Shown: one piece after another, positions 24,146 to 32,000 of the stretch
How the letters are laid out: each line of letters begins with the position of its first letter
How positions within the stretch are numbered: position 1 is the first letter of the stretch
From: CAZFYZ01 sp964523735
GTDB lineage: Bacteria; Armatimonadota; UBA5829
Reading direction: 5' to 3'
Assembly (NCBI GenBank): GCA_964523735.1
Contig: CAZFYZ010000004.1
Span: 1 to 64,000 of the forward strand
Length of the DNA stretch: 64,000 bases
Position numbers and translations under genes: made by a program
The notes under the pieces: model-generated
The model's database searches: none
The model's input: only the letters and a program-made list of their open reading frames with translations
What the model was told of the DNA's origin: nothing

Positions 24146-25167
24146 CTAAGCTGCCCGACGCACCTGGTCCTCGAGCCCCAACTTGCGCAGTATCACTCGC
24201 GTGGCCGCTGCTACCACGCCTGCATCGAACTGTGCCCCGGCGTGGCAATCAAGCTCTCGAAGGGCCTCTGCCCAAGAGGCGGCCGCGCGGTAAGGCCGAT
24301 CTGAGGTCATTGCCTCAAATGTGTCAGCTACTGCCAGTATTCTGGAGAGGAGGGGGATCGCGTCGCCTCTGAGCCCATCGGGATACCCGGCGCCGTCGAC
24401 GCGCTCGTGGTGGTGCCGGATGATGGAGGCAACTTCGGAAAGCTCTTCGATATCTGCCAGGAAGTCCGCTCCCATCTGGGGGTGCTGGAGGACCTCCTGC
24501 CATTCATCAGGATCGAGCCTGCCCGGTTTTGCGAAGATGGCGTCGGGCATGCCGATTTTGCCGAAGTCGTGGATGTAAGCCGCCAGCTCAAGGGTTGCCA
24601 TCCGCTCCTCCGAGAGCCCCATCTCCTGTCCGATCTCCNNNNNNNNNNCATATCGGCCGAGTGCTTGCCTGTGTAGCGTGTCTTCGCATCTACGGCCGCA
24701 GCCAGGGCCTTGATCGCCTTGAAGAGAACATCAGCGCGCTGCATGGAAAACCGCTGTAACTCGACCCGTTTGCGTTGGAGGGTGTTCTCGATCGTAAACG
24801 GCAGCTCGGCAAGGTCAACCGGGTCAGTGACGAATTCCGACGCGCCAGCCTCCAGAGCTTGCCTGGTCGCCACGACATCTCCCCACGGAGTGATGACTAT
24901 CACCGGGACATGAGCATACATTCGGCTTATCTCGCGCGTGAACTGGATGCCACCCATTCCTCCGCAATCAAGGTCGCAGAGGACTATCTCGAACATCTGC
25001 TCCTTGGCCATCTCCACACCGGCTTCTGGGGACTGAGAGGTAGCCACGATGTAGCCGCGGCTGGTAAGTGCCAGACTGATGGCACTTAGGACATCCGGAT
25101 CTTTTCCAACCACCAGAATGCTGGCAGCCGCGCCGAAGCTGAATGCGTCTTCCTCGATTGAACCCAT
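24146..25167 (-). CDS. Response regulator with HD-GYP domain (gene interrupted by an N gap)
   Basis: About 340 aa. Residues about 15-130 form a receiver domain (SILVVGKDPDVLSAI, VLCDLDCGGMGG with a phospho-acceptor Asp, VIVITPWG, DPVDLAELPF). The C-terminal half is an HD-GYP domain: KHSADM before the gap, then IHDFGKIGMPD, HPQMGADFL, IIRHHHERVDGAGYP and QFDAGVV, with all metal-binding His/Asp. HD-GYP domains hydrolyse cyclic di-GMP or related nucleotides, so this is probably a signal-controlled phosphodiesterase. Frames on either side of the gap differ by 2, consistent with a gap of unknown true size (about 14 bases by family alignment). GGGGAGGTTTTCGC precedes the ATG. No partner kinase is adjacent. 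Confidence 0.85.
24639..24648. other. Scaffold gap (10 N) inside the HD-GYP gene
   Basis: Ten N of placeholder length interrupt the first helix of the HD-GYP domain. The apparent frameshift is an artefact of the gap. Confidence 0.95.
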
Positions 25168-25286
25168 GCGAAAACCTCCCCGCGGGCGAGCGCAACCGGC
25201 ACACTAACAGGCCGGTCAGCCACACATCTGATTGTGGCCCTGAGAATGTTGTTCCGCAGGTAAGCAGGCGTTTACAGCAATTTCAC

Positions 25287-25315
25287 TTGCAATGCTTCAG
25301 TTCTTGGGGTAAGAT
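25287..25315 (+). promoter_or_regulatory. Promoter for selD
   Basis: TTGCAA (25287-25292), 17 bases, TAAGAT (25310-25315). The predicted transcription start (about 25322) is beside the selD ATG at 25324, suggesting a leaderless mRNA. A small hairpin (GGGGTA/TACCCC) overlaps the -10 region. Confidence 0.5.
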
Positions 25316-25323
25316 ACCCCTCG

Positions 25324-26379
25324 ATGATAAACGATGACTTCCGGCTAACGACACTCAGCCACGGGGCTGGGTGAGCGTGCAAGCTGAACCCGGATCAGCT
25401 GGCGCAGGTTCTGCGCCAAATGCCTCCAATACTGGATCCGAACGTGCTCGTGGAGCTCGGCACGTCAGACGACGCGGCGGTCTACCGGATTAACGATGAC
25501 ATAGCCGCGGTCCTGACAGTGGACTTCTTCACGCCGATCGTGGACGATGCTTACGAGTTCGGGCGGATCGCCGTGACAAACGCCCTCTCTGACGTCTACG
25601 CGATGGGCGCGCGGCCCGTGATCGCCCTTAACATGGTGGCATATCCCGCGCGCACGCGTCCGATCGACAAGCTCGAGGAAATCCTTCGCGGCGGCTCGGA
25701 TCAGGCTCGCGCGGCGGGAGTGAGCATCGTAGGTGGGCATTCCATCGACGATCCCGAGCCAAAGTATGGTCTGGTCGTGATGGGACTGGTGAACCCCAAC
25801 GAGGTCCTTAGGAACGTTGGTGCGCGGGTCGGCGACCATCTGATCCTGACGAAGCCCATCGGGACCGGCATCATTGCCACTGCCATCAAGCACGAGGCCG
25901 CGCCCCCCGACACCATGAGCGAAGTAATCCGCGCGATGACCACTCTCAACGGCCCAGCGTCAGAGGCTGTGCGGTCTGTTGGCTGCAATGCCTGCACCGA
26001 CGTCACGGGCTTCGGCCTGCTGGGGCATCTGCACGAGATGACGGCTGGGAGCGGGGTAGGGGCTCGCGTTCGGCTGAGCGATGTGCCGGTTATCGAGGGC
26101 ACGTGGGAACTTCTCGAGCAAGACATGGCTCCGGGTGGGACGGAGGCGAATCTCAGGTCGCTGGAGGCATCGGGCTCGGTGATCTGGGAAGGGGACGTCT
26201 CCGAGAACGCCCGGCTGTTGCTTGCTGACGCTCAGACGGCTGGAGGCCTGCTGATCAGTACTCCGCCGGAGCGCGTTGCGCAGATGATCGACGCGCTGGA
26301 ATCAGCTCATGTTTTGGTTGCAGCCGATATTGGCGATATCATACCGGACCCGGAAGGACGAGTGCGGGTCACACTGTAG
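25324..26379 (+). CDS. selD: Selenophosphate synthase, itself a selenoprotein
   Basis: 351 aa counting one selenocysteine. SelD makes selenophosphate from selenide and ATP. The N-terminus is readable only if the in-frame TGA at 25372-25374 encodes selenocysteine: it is codon 17 in SHGAGUACKLNP, the exact position of the catalytic Cys17/Sec of known SelD proteins. Later motifs are standard: DDAAVY, TVDFFTPIVDDAYEFGRIAVTNALSDVYAMGARP, GGHSIDD, TDVTGFGLLGHL and ADAQTAGGLL. Conventional gene finding would start it at 25420 and lose the active site. The SelA/SelB/tRNA-Sec genes must lie elsewhere. Confidence 0.95.
25372..25418 (+). promoter_or_regulatory. UGA selenocysteine codon and bacterial SECIS-like hairpin
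   Basis: TGA at 25372-25374 is followed by a perfect 8-bp stem, TGGCGCAG (25400-25407) and CTGCGCCA (25411-25418), with loop GTT. The loop G is about 33 bases after the UGA, within the range known for bacterial SECIS elements, and a G-U at the loop apex fits SelB recognition. Confidence 0.8.
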
Positions 26380-26398
26380 CCGGAAAGGCAGACTGATC

Positions 26399-26584
26399 AT
26401 GAAGGCCATAGTAACAGATGATTGCATCCTCTGCGGGTTGTGCGGGGAGATCTGCCCGGAAGTATTTGAGATGGGGCCGGAGAAAGCAGTAGTCAAACTC
26501 GACCCGGTGCCACCGGAGCACGAGGAGAAGTCGAGACAAGCCGCCGATGAATGCCCGACAGACGCTATCGTACTCGAGGATTGA
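26399..26584 (+). CDS. Small [4Fe-4S] ferredoxin
   Basis: 61 aa. CILCGLCGEICP (C-x2-C-x2-C-x3-C-P) and a distal ADECPTDAI give the ligands for one [4Fe-4S] cluster plus one extra Cys, as in the monocluster ferredoxins of Thermotoga and Desulfovibrio. It is a cytoplasmic electron carrier. The ATG at 26399 has AAAGG upstream and lies 19 bases after selD, so they may be co-transcribed. The partner enzyme is unknown; the activase at 29-33 kb needs a reduced electron donor and is a possible user. Confidence 0.93.
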   Translation: MKAIVTDDCILCGLCGEICPEVFEMGPEKAVVKLDPVPPEHEEKSRQAADECPTDAIVLED

Positions 26585-26660
26585 CTTTCACTGCATCAGG
26601 TGGGTAGAGTAGTGACGTAATGAGGGGAAGTGAAACGGGAGTGGCTGTTTGCGGAGGGGT

Positions 26661-27371
26661 CTACCGAGACCGCTTGGCGACCGTCAGAACGTTGGTCATC
26701 CTCAGCATGGGCGAGACGAGCGTCTTGCCGTCGTGATACAGCCCTGAAGCGGGTCCTCCGTCCAGGTTCATGGCTTCCACTGCACCCAGATCGACCATCG
26801 TTTGCGCCAACTCGGGGATCGTCACCCAGTCCGTTTCCACCACCAGCAGTAGTTCTTGCTTTGCCGTGATGCCCACAGCCGAGCGCACAGCCCGCTTGGT
26901 AAGCCCCGCTTTCGAGAACCCGTCTGCGTTCATGTTGATCTTGACCTGGCGCTTGTGGACCAGCCTCGGCCCGGCTGCAAGCGCCACTTTGTAGCCTGTC
27001 CAGTCGAACCTGCGCCCCTTACGCTGCACGAAACCCACCTTGCCGGCGTTCGTGACCGCCAGAGCATTCGGATAATGCCCCCGGTTGATCAGTTTGCCGT
27101 CGCAGACTATGTCGCCGAGCGGCTTCATGTCCGGGTCATAGAACGTGCCGTTGATCGCGGCGTAGGGCTTAGTGCGGCCGATGACTTCAGCGAACGTCTC
27201 GGACTTGGAGGCCTTGCCCTTGCACAGGACCGGGCGAATTTCGATGTCCTTGATGGGGAGCCTTACGACGTAGAGGTGCTGGGGCTGTGCCGCACGCGTG
27301 GTGAGGGCCCAGCCAAGGAGGACGGCGATTACAACCAACGACAATACCAGAGCTGTCGGTCTTCTTCTCAA
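26661..27371 (-). CDS. Exported phosphodiester glycosidase-like protein (NAGPA domain)
   Basis: 236 aa. An N-terminal signal anchor (7-27) is followed by a NAGPA/DUF2233 domain: AINGTFYDPDMKPLGDIV, RSAVGITAKQELLLVV, and the diagnostic NLDGGPASGLYHDG near the C-terminus. Relatives include the mammalian uncovering enzyme and bacterial proteins thought to act on envelope or spore-coat glycans such as YngK-linked proteins. The start is a TTG 6 bases after the upstream gene's stop, so translation is probably coupled. Substrate unknown. Confidence 0.85.
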   Translation of the reverse strand: MRRRPTALVLSLVVIAVLLGWALTTRAAQPQHLYVVRLPIKDIEIRPVLCKGKASKSETFAEVIGRTKPYAAINGTFYDPDMKPLGDIVCDGKLINRGHYPNALAVTNAGKVGFVQRKGRRFDWTGYKVALAAGPRLVHKRQVKINMNADGFSKAGLTKRAVRSAVGITAKQELLLVVETDWVTIPELAQTMVDLGAVEAMNLDGGPASGLYHDGKTLVSPMLRMTNVLTVAKRSR

Positions 27372-27377
27372 TTCCCG

Positions 27378-27755
27378 CTACCAATACTCCGTCGCGATGT
27401 GTACTTCCGATATGCGCGAGTCCTCGCCAATGTACACGAACACACACGCCTGAGCCAGCTTTGCCGTGTTGTTGTACTTCAGCGCGTAGGTACCCTCGAC
27501 AGGTTCGGGAGTCGGCGATACGTGATCCTGCGCATACTTCCAGTCTTGTTCAGTCCGTACGACCATCTTCTGGCGCAAGCCCATCTTCCGAAGAGCTCTC
27601 TCTGCATCCGCGCGTGACAGGCCGACCAAGGCATTCGCCCTCGCGCAAAAGTCGGCGGACCAGCGAGCGTGTGCGGCGTTGAGCCTATTCATCACGATAG
27701 CGGCTGATGACAGAACTATGATTACGGCAATTGCGGCTTTTGCGCGTCTGCTCAT
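27378..27755 (-). CDS. Small membrane-anchored protein of unknown function
   Basis: 125 aa with one N-terminal helix (about 7-25) and a soluble domain outside. LVGLSRADAERALRKMGL resembles a PASTA- or SPOR-like helix motif, but the fit is weak. The segment SPTPEPVEGTY matches the translation of a widespread repeat (CTCGACAGGTTCGGGAG on the + strand at about 27496-27512), so part of the coding sequence may come from a repeat insertion. GAAGGTG precedes the ATG, and a TATAAT lies 19 bases further upstream. Next gene is the NAGPA protein. Confidence 0.65.
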   Translation of the reverse strand: MSRRAKAAIAVIIVLSSAAIVMNRLNAAHARWSADFCARANALVGLSRADAERALRKMGLRQKMVVRTEQDWKYAQDHVSPTPEPVEGTYALKYNNTAKLAQACVFVYIGEDSRISEVHIATEYW

Positions 27756-27781
27756 GCGACACCTTCAGCAGACATTATACA

Positions 27782-29008
27782 TCAGGCCTTGCCCTTCATG
27801 CCGCAGAGGAGCTTGGGGTGCTTGAGGGCTTCTCTGTAGTCGCGGCGACGGTGGAATGGCCAGAGCCGCTCGTCCCTGCCTATCAGCTTGCCATACAGCG
27901 CATCCGTGAGAGAGACCGATCCCACGGAAACTGCCACCAGCAGCATGATTCCAGTGAACGGGCTGGTCTCGCACATGATGGCACACAACACTGAAGCCGC
28001 AAGCAGGAGCCCTGTACAGGTCGAGGGGACTAGGAGCACTGCCTGCCACCAGCGCAGCCGCAGAGGCGCCCAAGCATAGACCCTGTCTGTCTGAAGAAAC
28101 AGGATGGTCCTCGCAAGCGTAGAACGCCTATCCGTGTCCAGCCGGCTCGTTCCCGCAAAGCCCCCGTCAAGAGGCAAATCAGCTACCGTGTAGGCTCCGT
28201 CACCATAGATTTGGCCCACAACCTGGTACGCCGCATGTACGCCGATGTCTGAGGTGGTAGGTCGCATCCGCTGATACTCACCGCATGTGATCTGCCCAGC
28301 AGCAAGATGCCGAAGAAGCTCGGCCACTCTGATTCGAGATTCGCGGTCCACCGAGCGGGTGGCTCTGCGTCCTGCCAGGCCGGCAGCCTCTAGTGCTTCC
28401 TCCGTGGCTCTATACAGGTCTAGCTTGAACGGTGCGGGTTCAGGGGTTGCGGTGACAACATGCTCATCCACATGCTGATCCACGTAGATGATGGTGGTAT
28501 CGTCATCCCCGGTCGTCATGGACTGGCTAGACAGCAGCTTCGGTTGCCTGAGAGCCTGCTCGTATTCCTCAAGACTGCTGAATGGCCAGTAGCTGTAGTC
28601 TTCGTGTTCTTCTGGAGGCGCAGAATTGCGCCTGAGCTTTCGCAGACAGGCCCGAGCGATGATCAAGGCTAGTGTCACGGGAAGCACGATTACCGCGAGC
28701 AAAGCGAGCGGGCCGTCCCACCACTCGGCGGGAGGAGGTTCGCGACGCTCCAGATCGGTGTAGAGGTACATCGCTACGCGGGCGAGAGATCGCCTGTCAT
28801 CACGGGTCAGTGGCTTCGGAACGCCCAATCTGTAAGGCTTGCCGTATAGATCCTCATACGCGAGCTCGAGTTGATCGTTTACTTCGTTGAGTGTGTGATC
28901 AGATGTGAAGTGAGGAAGACCCAGGTCAAACGTGCGGTTGGTTATCCGACCAGAGATGAAGTGCCGTAACAGTCGTGCCGTCTTCCTGCGCGCCTTTCGA
29001 TCCACCAT
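27782..29008 (-). CDS. Membrane protein with an internal tandem duplication, unknown function
   Basis: 408 aa. Two homologous halves (about 1-165 and 225-408). Each has a helical start (RLLRHFISGRITNRTF / ELLRHLAAGQITCGEY), an RR-SLARVAMYLYTD / RRSTLARTILFLQTD segment, a Trp pair before one or two transmembrane helices, and an end YWPFSSLEEYEQALRQPKLL / LWPFHRRRDYREALKHPKLL. I do not recognise the module. A linker of about 60 acidic residues (GDDDTTIIYVDQHVDEHVV) joins the halves. The N-terminus is cytoplasmic by the positive-inside rule. It starts just beside an EPVEG-type repeat (about 29021-29045). Confidence 0.72.
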   Translation of the reverse strand: MVDRKARRKTARLLRHFISGRITNRTFDLGLPHFTSDHTLNEVNDQLELAYEDLYGKPYRLGVPKPLTRDDRRSLARVAMYLYTDLERREPPPAEWWDGPLALLAVIVLPVTLALIIARACLRKLRRNSAPPEEHEDYSYWPFSSLEEYEQALRQPKLLSSQSMTTGDDDTTIIYVDQHVDEHVVTATPEPAPFKLDLYRATEEALEAAGLAGRRATRSVDRESRIRVAELLRHLAAGQITCGEYQRMRPTTSDIGVHAAYQVVGQIYGDGAYTVADLPLDGGFAGTSRLDTDRRSTLARTILFLQTDRVYAWAPLRLRWWQAVLLVPSTCTGLLLAASVLCAIMCETSPFTGIMLLVAVSVGSVSLTDALYGKLIGRDERLWPFHRRRDYREALKHPKLLCGMKGKA

Positions 29009-29055
29009 TTCGCGCTTTCGCTCCTCCTGAGCCCGTCGAAGGCGGGCTTTCGCGA

Positions 29056-32000
29056 TTAGGTTCCCTTCCCCGCCAGCGCGGCTTCAGCCTCTGCTTTCAC
29101 CGCCTGCTGGCCTTGGTAGCGCTCTTTGACTTGCCACATGAAGCTGACGATCTTGGCGTCGCGGGAGGAGTCTATGAACCCGTCGTAGTCGAGGTTCAGG
29201 AACGGGATATTGCCGTGGCGGCGGCGCAAGGTTTGGCTCAGGGACGCGACTATGTTGCCCGGCATGCAGTTGAACGGGATCACGCTCACAATGCCCGCGA
29301 GCCCGCGGTTGGCGAAGTCCTCGCTCTTGCCCATCGAGCAGATCGCCTCACCGCCGAATGTGTGGTCGACGTACTTCGAGCCCTTCCGGATGACTACATC
29401 AGGTCCGATGTCATCGTAGCCTTCGAGATACGGCAGGCAGGCATGGAAGAGCGCGTGCTCGTCTTTGTGCGCAAGGCGGTGGTTGGTCCAGCGCGCCGTA
29501 AGCTCCTTGAGCTCTTCGCCGGATACCAGGCCATCGAGTAATCTGTCGACTGACAGAAGCTTGCCGATGTAATTCGCGTAGCTGAAGAACTCGGTCGCCG
29601 GGGCAAGCCAGGTCTCGGCGCCTTGCTCCTCGAGCTTGCGGAGGATGTCCTGGTTGGCTCCATCGTGGAGCCGGACGTAGAACTCACCCACCACGCCTAC
29701 CAGCGGCTTCGGCTCAGTGCTTCGCGGGATGCTGTCGAAGTCCGCTTGCGCCCTGTGCAGCAACTCCTGGAACTCCGCCAAATGCTTCGTGTTGAGCATC
29801 ACCGCGAGCTTCGAGGACTCCAGCCGCTTCTTGTGGTCCGGCATCATCTGGATCAGCTTGTCCAGATACTCACGGTAGACTGCTTCGCTCGAACCGGCGT
29901 GGATCTCATACGGCCGCGTGCGGCAGAGCATCTTGAGCAGCAGATCGCTGGCGACGAAGCCGTCCCAAGCAAGCAGAGCGAACATAGTGCCAAGCCCGCC
30001 GTGCTCGCTGATGCTGCCGAGGGTGACTATATCGACGTCCTCGTAACCTGCTTTGTCGAGTATTCTCCGCTGGAGCATGCTGTACATGCCGAACCTGCAA
30101 GGTCCCTCTGAGTTCCCCTGGAAGAAAGCTTCCCTAGATCGGTCGAAGTCCGGCTGATTGGTTCTGTAGAGCATATCTTCCGTTGTCATCAGAGCGGGCA
30201 GGCACACATCCTCGGAGATCGCCCTTCGGCCCAGGTTGAGGCCAGTATCCGGTGACCGGGGTAGCACGTCGGAATTGATCCCATAGGCGCGCATCGCCGC
30301 CGCCAGGATCCTGGCGCCTTCACAGGCGTATGGCACCCAGACCTTCTTGTCCCCGAGTGCGGTGATCGAGGCATCGGTCGTGCGGATAGTCTGGAAGTCC
30401 TTGTCGAAGCTCTTTGTGGCGGTGTCGGCGAATGCTTCGATGCGAGTGATCACCCCCGCGTCGGCCGTGTGCTCGTCGATCTGCATCACATAGCAGGGCT
30501 CGCCGATCTCGTCCTTGAAGAACGGGTTGCCGAACGAGTCCGGCCCGCAGGCGAAGTACGTGAGCACCACGGCGCGCAGCCGCACGTCCTGCCGGATCAG
30601 CCGGGCGGCCATCAGCTTCTTCTGGATCTGGCGGGAGTAGGCGTTCGGCCAGACGTCGGAGATATCCGTGTCCTCAAGCGGCAGGAAGTCCTGCGGAATC
30701 GCAAGTATCCCCAGGTCCTGGATCTTCTTGCCAATGTCCATATTCAGCGCCGGGTCCCAGAGCGTGTACGGCCGGCCGATGACCACGAACGCCACAGCGT
30801 CCTCCGGCAGTTCTCGAAGAACCTGCTCGCCGCGCGCCGCGATCCTCGCCCGGAAGTCGACGAGGGTCTTCCATGCGACATCGAATGCCGCCCGGGACTC
30901 CTGTTTGGACTTACCCAACTCCTTGCCAACCTGGGTGAACAGCTTGCGCATGTGCCTGACGCCGCGCTTGGCGTGAATTCGAGGAGTGATGTATCTGATC
31001 CCGCGCTCTGTGACTCCCACCGCTGACGCGATCACGTCCGGCGCCGCCTGCAGATACGGACAGGTCTGTGCCTGGCGCATGTTTGCATTCGGCTGCTCGG
31101 TGGAAATCACTCCCGGCGCGAAGATGATGTCCACGCCTTTCTCGATCAGGTCCATGTAATGCCCGTGCGCAACCTTGAACGGGAAGCAGGGCTCGCCGAT
31201 CGAGACATCCAGTCCCATCTCGATGATCCGCTTGTTGGTCGGATCAGACGGCACGACCTCGAAGCCCAGCTCACTCAGGAATGCGTTGTAGAGCGGGTAG
31301 TATTCGGAGAACATGAGACCGCGGGGAATGCCGATCTTTGTAGCCCCCTCACCCCGGCCCTCTCCCGCGAGGGGAGATGGAGCGTACGCCTCCAACATCA
31401 TCTTCTCGCGTTCGGCGAATAGATCGGGCAGGTGCTCGCCGAGGTTCTTCTTCTGGACCGCACTGAACTTTTCGCAGCGGTCGTTGTAGAAGTACTTCGG
31501 GCCACCGGACATCTGGAACGTGTTCACGTCGCAGCGGTTAGAGCAGGACTTGCACTCGAATGAGGTTATCTCATATTTCGCGTCCGCGACCGCGTCAAAG
31601 CCTCGGAAGCGTGGCTCCTCCGGGTTTGCCAGATACGCGAGCCGGGCCGCTCCTACGGCGCCTGTTATGTGCGGGTAGGGCGGGACCACGATCTCTCGCC
31701 CAAGAATAGTCTCATACGCCGCCACCATGCCCTTGTTGAACGCGACGGCGCCCTGGAAAGCGATCTTGTTGCCGATGTCGCGGCTGGCCACGTTCTTGTG
31801 CAGGTAGTTCTTTACGCTGGCGAGGCAAATGCCGGCCGCCAGGTCCTCTACCGGCACGTTGTTCTGCTGATAGTAGACCATCGCGGATTCGGAGAACACC
31901 GTGCAGGTCCAGTCAAGCTCCGGCGGGCGCGTGTTGGCAAGCGCCTTGTCGCCAAATTCCTCGAGTGGAATGCCGAGCCGCTCGGCCTGCTTCTCCAGGA

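Noticed and set aside
24328..25167. Frameshifted HD-GYP pseudogene
   Set aside because: The frame change coincides with the 10-N scaffold gap; all catalytic residues are present on both sides.
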